A DNA stretch of 64,000 nt from Siderastrea siderea (Eukaryota; Cnidaria; Anthozoa; Scleractinia; Rhizangiidae): contig OZ034968.1 of the NCBI GenBank assembly GCA_964030785.1, positions 52,671,730 through 52,735,729 on the forward strand, in the 5' to 3' direction. Positions 9,716 through 17,087 of the stretch are shown in pieces (the stretch's first letter is position 1; every line of letters starts with the position of its first letter). A program made the translations under genes and the position numbers. The notes beneath the pieces were generated by a model that was given only the letters and a program-made list of their open reading frames with translations, did no database searches and had not been told where the DNA came from.

Positions 9716-10561
9716 TTCACTTGAAGATTCGTCGTCGTTTTCCATTAAATATCTGAATACATCTTTTTTCCCCGAGCTAGTGATCTGAGATTCATGAATT
9801 TTTTGAGTGACAAGATTTCTCAAATCTGTTATTTCATTTTCCATTAACTCAACATTAACTGCGGATTTCGAATTTTTTGAATCGGTTTGTAAGTTAATAA
9901 TTTTATTGTTATTTAAATTCAAATCTCCCGACATACTTGTTGTGCCATCAAGTTTGAGATAATTTTTTTGCGAGTTAGTGATTCTCTGAGTGATATATTC
10001 CACAGTAGCAACGTCTTTTTGGTTTACTGGAAATTTGACATTGGTGATTGCATTATCTTTCATATCAATAGTAGTGTCCTTATCTAATTTTTTCACAAGC
10101 TGATTATCAACATATTTTTTATTTACTCCATGGTCTGAATTAACTGGGTCTTTGATATTTGTTATGAAATGGTTGTTCATGTCTAAAGATTGTAGCATAG
10201 ACCCGCCTTCTTTTTTACTCAAGAATATATTCCGGGCTGTGTTATAAGAGATGGCTTTATTCGTGTTTCCATGAATTGGGTATGGCTGTGGTTGTAAAAT
10301 TAAGTCTCCGTTCATAGTTGCTCCTGTCTTTTTCACGAACTGAGTTGTATCCGCACTTGGAATCTTGGCTATTTCACTATCTAACTGGCTTTTTGTAACC
10401 ACATCATTATTATTAGTTCCTTGTTTTACATTCACTAATTTTTTATTCTGCATATCATAATCATTATTAGCATCTAATTTGAACCCAATACCAGGTAAAC
10501 CTCTAACACCTCTCACAGCTGTAGAATGCTTATAATTTAATACTCCGTTGTAGAAACTCAT
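9716..10561 (-). pseudogene. fibre-like virion protein, N-terminal half (split by transposon)
   Basis: The first 282 codons are intact, then the TTAA insertion site. The sequence has recurring phage-fibre-like units: GATMNGDLILQPQ, GGSMLQSLDMNNHFITNI, TTIDMKDNAITNVKFPVN and TTSMSGDLNLNNNKIINL, each followed by KYVDN/VEYI-type alpha segments. This pattern of short beta units spaced by helices is typical of trimeric fibres, so a virion spike or receptor-binding role is inferred. LPGIG at residues 22-26 fits the [MIL]xGxG consensus of adenain-type proteases. The gene is divergent from the capsid cluster and 12 bp downstream of the ATPase, probably co-transcribed with it. Confidence 0.72.
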
Positions 10562-10573
10562 TTTATTAACTCT

Positions 10574-11218
10574 TCAGATTATTTTAGTGAAATTTTTTGC
10601 GTTGAATTTTCGTGGCTTATCAACATACAGAAAAGTGTACGGTTCTTTTGTTGCTGATAGGTAGTCGTCTTTGTTGATGTTCAATTCTTGACATATCCTA
10701 CTCTGTTCATTCTTGCTTGGAAAATCGAAAATACAGTGATGGGAACAGTTTAATCTGATGGTTTTGTCTGTATTGTAAAAAGACTGAGACAGATAGATAC
10801 AGCTGCAATTTTTATTTCGAGAGTTTGTAAAATAGTTTCGTATCTCTTGATCATTTTTGGTTCCAGTGTTGAGGTAATCATCGAAAATGATTAACTTTTG
10901 ATTTCCATCATCCATGTTAGGTAAAGGAATTATCTCACCGTTGCTAGCTTCAATGATATTATAACCGTATTTTTTCGAAAGAGGTTCAAATCTTTGTAAC
11001 AAATATTGATACTTGTTCTGTTGCATGTTTTTAGCATATAGATAGACCTTGTCAAAAAATAACAAGGGTTTGTTTATCATGTGAAGTAAAAGATTGGTTT
11101 TACCACTCCCACTCGGAGCGCAGATCAACATTCTGAAGCATCTATCAGGCATGAAAGCATACAACTGGGTGAAATTAATGTCTTTATCACCTTCAACGTC
11201 ATAGTTTGGTATTTCCAT
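10574..11218 (-). CDS. packaging ATPase (FtsK/HerA-type, A32-like)
   Basis: The 214-aa protein has Walker A APSGSGKTN at residues 34-42 and Walker B KLIIFDD at 107-113, followed by a sensor-like segment (CSCIYLSQSFYNTD). This is the layout of the Polinton, adintovirus and poxvirus A32 genome-packaging ATPases, and the length is normal. It should power loading of the element's DNA into the capsid made by the genes at 12365 and 13616. It is transcribed leftward, opposite to the rest of the structural cluster, from a 148-bp divergent intergenic region that contains a minisatellite and a palindrome. Confidence 0.93.
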   Translation of the reverse strand: MEIPNYDVEGDKDINFTQLYAFMPDRCFRMLICAPSGSGKTNLLLHMINKPLLFFDKVYLYAKNMQQNKYQYLLQRFEPLSKKYGYNIIEASNGEIIPLPNMDDGNQKLIIFDDYLNTGTKNDQEIRNYFTNSRNKNCSCIYLSQSFYNTDKTIRLNCSHHCIFDFPSKNEQSRICQELNINKDDYLSATKEPYTFLYVDKPRKFNAKNFTKII

Positions 11219-11264
11219 TTTATTGATTCACAACAGAATTTTTTCTCAATAATTTTATTTAACA

Positions 11265-11300
11265 CGCCATGCGACATGCCATGCGACACGCCATGCGACA
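11265..11300. repeat. 12-bp minisatellite in divergent promoter region
   Basis: Three copies of [CT]GCCATGCGACA stand end to end between the ATPase start (11218) and the next rightward gene (11367). They are GC-richer than the surroundings. They could be a repeated factor-binding site. Confidence 0.85.
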
Positions 11301-11325
11301 CGCTATACAAGTTTTTTCATATTCA

Positions 11326-11358
11326 ATTGAAACAAAAAATATTATTTTTTGTTTCAAT
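11326..11358. promoter_or_regulatory. 33-bp perfect hairpin before the rightward gene cluster
   Basis: ATTGAAACAAAAAATA, one central T, then the exact complement. It ends 8 bp before the ATG at 11367. Similar gene-boundary hairpins occur at 14925-14954 and 18348-18378. Confidence 0.85.
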
Positions 11359-11366
11359 GAAATAAA

Positions 11367-12353
11367 ATGAGTCTCCTCAAGTGGAAAGAAATGGCTGAAA
11401 AAAGATCGAAAATAGGTAAAGATATTAATACTATTAGAGAAACGCTGAAACAAAAAAAAATAACCGATACAATGAGTGATGTTGAAGCAGAGAAGCTTTT
11501 CAAACCGATAACATCCAGTTTGAAGGAGTTGACGCAACCTCAACCTTTAAAAAGACGGTTGCAAAGGAAAAAAGTAGAGGTTCCAGATTATGGTATCAAT
11601 ATAGATGATGAAGAAATACCAGATTACAATCTTGAAGATTTGTTTCATGAACCAGAAAATACTAAACAGCTTGTTCCAAAACCACCCTCCTATGATGATG
11701 TTCTCAAAGATTTGGAAACAGGAAAAAAGAAAATATATGTCAATCCTGAGTATATGCAACAACTTGAAGACCCCCCAGAATATGAAGAAGATGAAGTTCC
11801 AGATTATGAGATTTTTGAAGAAGACAGGATAAATGAGACTTTAGATGAACTTGGATTGACCAATTATGAGGACATTGAAGCACAACTCAAAAGAGAAGAT
11901 ATGACAGAAAAAACAAGGCATTCTTTCTTGTCAAAGAAAATCGAAAATGCGGCCAAGAAAAGACAACAACTTCCAGGTTACAAAACACACATTACAAAGC
12001 AGTTGAATAAAGGTTTGATAAGCCAATCTGAAGCACAGTTCAGAAGAAAGGTTATCGACGACGCTCGAAAAGTTCTCAACGATTATATTAACTTTAACAA
12101 AAATAAGTTGAAGAGTATCAAAGGCTCTGGTCTCAAAAGAAAAACAACAAAGCGAGGTGGAAATGCAGTCGCTGTTTTCATCAACCCTAAAGAAGCTGTT
12201 AAAAAGTTATCATTAATAATTGGATCAATTGATGCTGGTAATAATAGCATAGAGCTAAGAAACACAGGTGTTGCTATTCTAGATATTTTATTGAGAAATT
12301 ACATAATTAATAAAGATCATTATAATAAAATTTACGAAAACTTTTTCATGTGA
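11367..12353 (+). CDS. Polinton protein with PPxY motif, function unknown (328 aa)
   Basis: The first rightward gene. The N-terminal third is charged and helical. Residues about 65-150 are acidic with repeated VPDY/IPDY phrases and a PPSYDDV sequence, a PPxY-type motif that in other viruses recruits WW-domain/ESCRT partners. A lysine-rich middle follows (IKGSG at 251-255, then KRKTTKRGG), and a compact C-terminal domain (FINPKEAVKKLSLIIGSI...ELRNTGVAILDILL). That C-terminal domain is clearly related to the end of the protein at 63415-63990 in the second Polinton, so it is a conserved element protein. IKGSG matches adenain-type cleavage sites, suggesting a virion precursor. Its stop overlaps the short spacer to the minor capsid gene. 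Confidence 0.75.
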   Translation: MSLLKWKEMAEKRSKIGKDINTIRETLKQKKITDTMSDVEAEKLFKPITSSLKELTQPQPLKRRLQRKKVEVPDYGINIDDEEIPDYNLEDLFHEPENTKQLVPKPPSYDDVLKDLETGKKKIYVNPEYMQQLEDPPEYEEDEVPDYEIFEEDRINETLDELGLTNYEDIEAQLKREDMTEKTRHSFLSKKIENAAKKRQQLPGYKTHITKQLNKGLISQSEAQFRRKVIDDARKVLNDYINFNKNKLKSIKGSGLKRKTTKRGGNAVAVFINPKEAVKKLSLIIGSIDAGNNSIELRNTGVAILDILLRNYIINKDHYNKIYENFFM

Positions 12354-12364
12354 ATATATTAAAA

Positions 12365-13132
12365 ATGCAAACAACATTAGTATTATCTTCTCATAACATC
12401 AAGAAACAAACAAAAAATAAGCCTAGTGATTTCACAATTAGATATAATCAACCAATAATACTTGATCCAAACAAACAATATGAACTTGGTTTAGGTCGAA
12501 TTATATCCATGTCTTTCACATGGTTCAATATCACATCAGAGTTGGACAACCAAAAAATAAAATACTCTTCTGATGGTGGAAGAACTTGGAAAGATATAAC
12601 CTTCCCACCAGGTACATGGAATTATGTTAGTTTCAATGATTTTATTAAGGAAAATACAAAAATAAAGACTTCAAGCACGACTTCATATCCTATAACGTTG
12701 GAATTTAACAACACAACTTTCAAAACAAAAATAAATCTGGCAACAAACTATCAACTAGACCTCACAACATCAAATTTCAGAGATCTGATTGGTTTCAACA
12801 AAAGAATTTTAACCAGTTCTGTAAATGTTGGTGACTACACACCAAATCTCAGTCAAGATACAGAGATTTTGAATATACATTGTGATCTTATTTCAGAGAG
12901 TCTTGTTGATGGGGATGAGACAGATATTATTTACACCTTTGGAACAAATGATTTACAACCATCTTATGCTTTCACTAAAGAGCCTTTAAGAGTTCAATAT
13001 TATCCAGTGAATAACTATATCATAAACACATTACGGATATATATTACTGATGGTAAACGACGAATAATAGATTTAAATAACGCAGATACATCATTTTCTC
13101 TGATTTTGAGAGAAAAAAAAAATAAGAGATAA
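12365..13132 (+). CDS. minor capsid protein (penton, single jelly-roll)
   Basis: A 255-aa, beta-rich, cysteine-poor protein matching in size, position and style the Polinton minor capsid (penton-type single jelly-roll). Recognisable features are an N-terminal LSSHN...DFTIRYNQPI with ELGLGRI, and the segments YSSDGGRTWKDITFPPGTW and LSQDTEILNIHCDLI. I start at the ATG at 12365; the frame opens at a GTG at 12350, inside the previous gene's stop region. It should form the capsid vertices together with the major capsid protein. It is followed 7 bp later by the next ORF, so one transcription unit is likely. Confidence 0.85.
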   Translation: MQTTLVLSSHNIKKQTKNKPSDFTIRYNQPIILDPNKQYELGLGRIISMSFTWFNITSELDNQKIKYSSDGGRTWKDITFPPGTWNYVSFNDFIKENTKIKTSSTTSYPITLEFNNTTFKTKINLATNYQLDLTTSNFRDLIGFNKRILTSSVNVGDYTPNLSQDTEILNIHCDLISESLVDGDETDIIYTFGTNDLQPSYAFTKEPLRVQYYPVNNYIINTLRIYITDGKRRIIDLNNADTSFSLILREKKNKR

Positions 13133-13139
13133 TTATAAA

Positions 13140-13589
13140 ATGCTGACGTACAATTACAAAAGAATTTTTCATCCAAGTCTTGGAAGATTTGTTTACAAAC
13201 ACAAAGGATCCGGTTTAATTGTGGATAATATTTTCAAACCAATGAAAATGATTGTGGATAAAGTTTTAAAACCTGTTGCTAAAAAAGCTTTAAAATCAGG
13301 AATAGAAAGTGCTGGTGATAAACTTGGTAAAAAAGTTGTTGAAAAAATTGCTGAAAAATCAGGCCATCTTTTCATAAAAGACCTTCAGTCTTTGGGAAAA
13401 AAAATTCCAAAAGCAACAAACAAACAAAAAGAAGAAGAAGATTACAACGTGATATTGGATAGATTGGTTTCCGGTCAGTCAGGAAAAAAAATTCCAAAAG
13501 CAACAAACAAACAAAAAGAAGAAGAAGATTACAATGTGATATTGAATAGATTGATTTCCGGAAGGGGGTATAAAAAAAACAAAAAATAA
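13140..13589 (+). CDS. basic amphipathic capsid-associated protein with internal duplication
   Basis: A 149-aa, very lysine-rich protein. The N terminus (MLTYNYKRIFHPSLGRFVYK) is followed by KGSG and a predicted amphipathic helical tract (KPVAKKALKSGIESAGDKL). From about residue 85 a 29-residue unit (GKKIPKATNKQKEEEDYNVI + L) is repeated; the DNA copies start near 13395 and 13482, 87 bp apart, with only a few differences. The position between penton and major capsid genes suggests a virion-internal or membrane-active protein comparable in role to adenovirus pVI/pX, but I see no decisive family motif. Confidence 0.6.
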   Translation: MLTYNYKRIFHPSLGRFVYKHKGSGLIVDNIFKPMKMIVDKVLKPVAKKALKSGIESAGDKLGKKVVEKIAEKSGHLFIKDLQSLGKKIPKATNKQKEEEDYNVILDRLVSGQSGKKIPKATNKQKEEEDYNVILNRLISGRGYKKNKK

Positions 13590-13615
13590 AAAAGTTTTAA
13601 ACATATAAATAAAAG

Positions 13616-14905
13616 ATGACTTTCAGAACAAGTGATAAACTGCAGAGATATGAAATGGTTAGATTCTCTCTTAATAATATTATTGAACAACCTGGAAACA
13701 ACAATTATCAGAAGAAAACAGGATATAAATTCACAATAACAGACAGATCTACTCTTTTTGATTATTTCAACGGATATTTTGAGGTAACAAAAGAGCTTCA
13801 AAAGAAAGCTGATGGATCTGGTTTTGCAGCTGCTGATCGAATTTCAATGATTAATGGGTCACATTCTCTCATTAAACATATGGTTATCAAATCTGCTGGT
13901 AAAATAGTGTATGATAGTGATGACATTCATAGAATTGTAAATGCTAAAAATTTGTTGGAGTATAGTGATGATTTCAGCAGATCAGTTGCTAAAAGTAGTT
14001 TTTGGTATCTTGACACAGAAGATTCAACAGCAAATACGAATTCAGGTTTTGAAGAAAGGCGAATTTTAACTCAGGCGAAACAGAATAATGGTGGTGGCGG
14101 ACCGAAAAGTATAAATGAGATCATCCCATTGAACAGATACAGTTTCTTTGAAGAATTGGAAGATAAGATGCTTCCTCCAATGCAGCTTACATTCGAACTG
14201 GACTTGAATGATGATGATGAATTGATTCACAAAGCAGCTGCTGCTGATGATGGGAGGGTGGTTGTCACTCGACTTTGTCTTTGGCTTCCGAAATTGGTTC
14301 CAAAAGATAGTGCATACGGTGAATTTGTGAAAGATTTTCTCAAACCAACTAAATGGACGTACATGAAAGATATGTATATTCAGAGTGCAAATACAAAAGC
14401 AGTTCAAAACATGTTTCAGATCAGCCCAGCCATTGACAATGTTAAACATGTATTCATTTATCTACAGAGAACTAATGGTCCAAACAATGAGGAATCTGAG
14501 AGAACTCCTTACATTTTTGATACTTTCAAGCTGAATTCTGCAGATGCTAACAGCTCTCTTGCATCGTGTCGTTTGGAGTACGGAAACAGTACTTTTTATC
14601 CTGAATTGGAGTACGATGCCGATTCAAAAGTGAGAATCTTCAACGATTTGATGTCTTATGCTTTCCGAAAGAATGATCTGAATACAGGAACGCAGTTGAA
14701 TATACATAATTTCACATCTATTTACGGTCTTGTTTATTTTGATCTGACTTACCAAAAAGAAGCTGTTACTAGAGATCCAAAACAACTGATTTTGAACTAC
14801 AGATTAAATACAGCACCAACAGCTGATGTGAGAGCTCATGCTATCGTATTTTACGAAAATGAGGTTATTGTCAACAAGGTTGGAAATGAACTTATGATTG
14901 TCTAA
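13616..14905 (+). CDS. major capsid protein (double jelly-roll hexon type)
   Basis: The 429-aa protein has the features of Polinton/adintovirus major capsid: an N-terminal segment ending FSLNNIIEQPG, then DYFNGYFEV, an SHSLIKHMVIKSAGK strand pair, LNRYSFFEELEDKMLPPMQL and a C-terminal YEN-type end with LMIV. Length is somewhat below the commonest size but complete from ATG to stop. Trimers of this protein would form the capsid facets. The leader upstream (13590-13615) is AT-rich with ATATAAATAAAAG, a plausible TATA-like element. No frame damage. Confidence 0.9.
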   Translation: MTFRTSDKLQRYEMVRFSLNNIIEQPGNNNYQKKTGYKFTITDRSTLFDYFNGYFEVTKELQKKADGSGFAAADRISMINGSHSLIKHMVIKSAGKIVYDSDDIHRIVNAKNLLEYSDDFSRSVAKSSFWYLDTEDSTANTNSGFEERRILTQAKQNNGGGGPKSINEIIPLNRYSFFEELEDKMLPPMQLTFELDLNDDDELIHKAAAADDGRVVVTRLCLWLPKLVPKDSAYGEFVKDFLKPTKWTYMKDMYIQSANTKAVQNMFQISPAIDNVKHVFIYLQRTNGPNNEESERTPYIFDTFKLNSADANSSLASCRLEYGNSTFYPELEYDADSKVRIFNDLMSYAFRKNDLNTGTQLNIHNFTSIYGLVYFDLTYQKEAVTRDPKQLILNYRLNTAPTADVRAHAIVFYENEVIVNKVGNELMIV

Positions 14906-14924
14906 TTCAAAAAATATTTACTGA

Positions 14925-14954
14925 ATTTATTTTATTTCGTGAAATAAAATAAAT
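14925..14954. promoter_or_regulatory. perfect hairpin immediately before a start codon
   Basis: ATTTATTTTATTTC, GT, then the exact complement, ending one base before the ATG at 14955. The core TTTCGTGAAA recurs at 18354-18365. It could be a transcript 3'-end hairpin for the major capsid gene or a translation control structure. Confidence 0.8.
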
Positions 14955-15761
14955 ATGACTAACTTGTATGAGATAAACGTTACGCTTACTGAGAATCAAA
15001 AAATGAAATTAAGTAAAGCTTTTCACAACCGTGAAACAATCACCCTGAAGTTAACAAAAGATGCCTTAAATGGAAGTGATACTCTTCTTGTTCCTTCAAC
15101 AACTGTTAAAAGGTTGGAAAAAAACCGCATGATGAATAAAGGAATGGAAATAAAACTGGCTAAGACAAATATTAGAAAACAGGTTGGTGGTTCACTTTTG
15201 AGTTCAATCTTGACACTTGGTCGAACTTTTGGACCAACATTAGCAAAAACTCTGGGATTATCAGCTCTTGCTGGTGCCGCTTCTGAAGGAGCATCTCAGA
15301 TTGTCAAAAAGATATCCGGAAAAGGTTCACAGACAGGTGGTTTTATCATTCCATATTTAAAAATAGAACAACTCATCGCTCATAAACATCTATTGAGTAA
15401 TAAACAGAAAAAAGATATTCTCAATGCCTTACAAACTGGTTCTGGTGTTCATATAAAACCCACAAAAAAACAAACTGGCGGTTTTCTTGGCACTCTTCTT
15501 GCATCAATCGGTATTCCACTAGCTCTTGAAGCTTTCAAAAAGATGACGGGTTCAGGAGTTCCCAGAATTGGAAAACCTCCTAAAAAAGATGGTGGATCAG
15601 CTCCCAGATTGGGAGTGTATGAACCACCACCTCCATTTTTGGAGACATGGGAAGAAAACTCTTTTTCTGGTGGAGGGAAAAAAAAAAAGTTGGGAAATGG
15701 GTTGCTTCTAGGGAAAAACAGTCCATTCAATGGGATTCCACTACTTGGAACAATTCTTTAA
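14955..15761 (+). CDS. membrane-active/capsid-associated protein precursor (268 aa)
   Basis: The N terminus is a ubiquitin-like mixed alpha/beta segment (YEINVTLTENQKMKLSKAF). A glycine/alanine-rich hydrophobic stretch follows (LGRTFGPTLAKTLGLSALAG at about 85-104), and a second one near 175-195 (TLLASIGIPLALEAF). Three xGG sites (QVGGS, QTGGF twice) and two [MIL]xGxG sites (ISGKG at 120-124, MTGSG at 197-201) look like maturation cleavage points for the protease encoded next. The layout resembles minor capsid/membrane-lysis proteins of Polintons and adenoviruses. Near its end a run of 11 A (15678-15688) lies in the overlap with the protease frame, which is in the -1 frame. Confidence 0.7.
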   Translation: MTNLYEINVTLTENQKMKLSKAFHNRETITLKLTKDALNGSDTLLVPSTTVKRLEKNRMMNKGMEIKLAKTNIRKQVGGSLLSSILTLGRTFGPTLAKTLGLSALAGAASEGASQIVKKISGKGSQTGGFIIPYLKIEQLIAHKHLLSNKQKKDILNALQTGSGVHIKPTKKQTGGFLGTLLASIGIPLALEAFKKMTGSGVPRIGKPPKKDGGSAPRLGVYEPPPPFLETWEENSFSGGGKKKKLGNGLLLGKNSPFNGIPLLGTIL

Positions 15762-16225
15762 AATTCCACAAAGGCATACCCTTGAGCAACCATGATTTGT
15801 TAAAATGGTGTCATCATCTTAAAATACCAATAGACAAAGGTGGTGTGTTGTCAAGAGACAAAACTGTTCCACACAACCATAAAATGGCGCTATTTATTTT
15901 CAATCTTGAGCCCTCATATATGAGTGGAAGTCATTGGGTCGCAACATATGTCAAGAATGGGAAAATTAATTATTTCGACAGCTTTGGGTTGCCACCATTT
16001 CAAGAAATTGTAAATCACGCAAAGAAAAAAAATCTTACTCTAATTCATCAAAATAACCAGATACAAGCCTTTAATACAACCACTTGTGGATATTTTTGTT
16101 TATACTTTCTGAATGAGATGAATAAAGGTTCGTCATATTTCAACCTTTTGCAAGTCTTTGATGTTCATGGTACCATGAAAAATGAGAGATTCATTGAAAG
16201 ATATTTTGAAAAAATTAATATGTAA
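15647..16225 (+). CDS. adenain-type cysteine maturation protease
   Basis: Numbered from the ATG at 15647, the catalytic residues are His96 (SGSHWVATY), Asp111 (YFDSFG), Gln140 and Cys147 (FNTTTCGYFCLYF). This is the ULP1/adenain fold used to mature capsid precursors. Conserved similarity starts only near residue 44 (GIPLSNHDLLKW). The first 38 codons overlap the preceding gene in its -1 frame, so true initiation is uncertain: the internal ATG at 15647, or -1 frameshifting at the A11 run (A_AAA_AAG at 15683-15689), which would fuse it to the preceding protein. Likely substrates are the GG/GxG-containing structural proteins nearby. Confidence 0.9.
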   Translation: MGRKLFFWWREKKKVGKWVASREKQSIQWDSTTWNNSLKFHKGIPLSNHDLLKWCHHLKIPIDKGGVLSRDKTVPHNHKMALFIFNLEPSYMSGSHWVATYVKNGKINYFDSFGLPPFQEIVNHAKKKNLTLIHQNNQIQAFNTTTCGYFCLYFLNEMNKGSSYFNLLQVFDVHGTMKNERFIERYFEKINM

Positions 16226-16236
16226 CCATATTGTAA

Positions 16237-16389
16237 ATGAAAACGTATTGCGTGAAACAAAGAAAAGAAACTGAGTGTGTTGAGCCTTCAGGCTATAAAT
16301 ATGCAAAAAACGGTCGACTTATGTTTTTTTGCACATGTGCTGAATGTGGAATAACTAAAACTAGATTCGTGAAACAAACGGGAAACTAA
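16237..16389 (+). CDS. small zinc-ribbon-like protein (DUF5679-like)
   Basis: The 50-aa product starts MKTYCVKQRKETE and later has KNGRLMFFCTCAECG, followed by ITKTRFV. This matches my memory of the DUF5679 pattern (YCVKCKKK...NGR...G.CP.CG.K) found in several large DNA viruses and Polinton-like elements. The second cysteine of the first pair is Gln here (CVKQ), but Cys14 may compensate. It lies between the protease and PLA2 genes with 11-bp and 35-bp spacers. Function is unknown; nucleic-acid or protein binding is usually assumed for such ribbons. Confidence 0.6.
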   Translation: MKTYCVKQRKETECVEPSGYKYAKNGRLMFFCTCAECGITKTRFVKQTGN

Positions 16390-16424
16390 TTAGCCCGTCT
16401 GAAGGGGCGGGCATTCTGAATACA

Positions 16425-17054
16425 ATGACATCGACCGGCACTGATATGTTAATTCACCATGGTATTCCTTGGCTTGGGAAAAAAGCTGTAGAAATGGGAA
16501 GATATTATGGATCAGAAGCCTTGAGAAACCCTAAACTTCAGAAAAAGACCCTAGATTATGCTTTGGATAAGTTGAATCCAATGATTCAAAATGTTGGAAG
16601 TCAAGCTCTTGATCAATTATCAACCAAAATAAGACCAAATAGAAAGTATAAAACTGACAGGAAGGATTTGGATGGTGCTGGTGTTGATATACATAAACTA
16701 ATTGGGAAAATACCGAAACCAAAAGCTGGATGGACTCCTGGAAAGTATAAATACATGGGGCCATACAATCCTCTCGATAAACAGTTAGATTATGATAGGA
16801 ACACTGGAGAGGTCACCAAATGGTATGTACAACCTTACAATAAAGTGGATGAAATAGCAGCTCATCATGATATTTGTTATGATATGGGGAAAAACAAAGG
16901 TGAATGTGACAAGAAAATGGTTAAGTCATTAGATGAAATACCTTATGGAGAGATGCCAAAATGGGGACAAACCGCTCGGTTCTTGATTAACACTAAGCAG
17001 AAACTGGGTCTCGGTGTAAACCAAAAGAAGCCAAAAAACGGAAAGCGGCGTTGA
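16425..17054 (+). CDS. parvovirus-type phospholipase A2 protein (virion PLA2)
   Basis: The 209-aa protein ends in a PLA2 domain of the parvoviral VP1 kind: calcium loop YMGPYNPLDKQ at residues 110-120 and catalytic HDxxY, His148-Asp149-Ile-Cys-Tyr152. The N-terminal half is helical (LGKKAVEMGRYYGSEALRN) and is separated from the PLA2 by LDGAG (82-86), a possible protease site that would release it. In parvoviruses this enzyme breaches the endosomal membrane during entry; a comparable role is an inference. A short hairpin (GCCCG...CGGGC, about 16393-16412) precedes the start. The stop codon overlaps the integrase frame; see the frameshift feature at 17033-17087. Confidence 0.9.
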   Translation: MTSTGTDMLIHHGIPWLGKKAVEMGRYYGSEALRNPKLQKKTLDYALDKLNPMIQNVGSQALDQLSTKIRPNRKYKTDRKDLDGAGVDIHKLIGKIPKPKAGWTPGKYKYMGPYNPLDKQLDYDRNTGEVTKWYVQPYNKVDEIAAHHDICYDMGKNKGECDKKMVKSLDEIPYGEMPKWGQTARFLINTKQKLGLGVNQKKPKNGKRR

Positions 17055-17087
17055 GTAATTATGATGATTGGGCTCAACATTTAGCCG
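17033..17087 (+). promoter_or_regulatory. candidate -1 programmed ribosomal frameshift signal (PLA2 to integrase)
   Basis: A_AAA_AAC at 17033-17039 is in the correct phase of the PLA2 gene (codons AAA, AAC). A 6-nt spacer follows, then a predicted stem-loop: CGGC (17046-17049) with GCCG (17084-17087) and GTTGAG (17050-17055) with CTCAAC (17073-17078), a 17-nt loop and a 5-nt bulge. The PLA2 stop is 13 nt after the heptamer. A -1 slip there enters exactly the integrase frame. Confidence 0.6.

Noticed and set aside
14066..14449. minus-strand 127-aa frame inside the major capsid gene
   Set aside because: It is a shadow of the capsid coding sequence with no family features.
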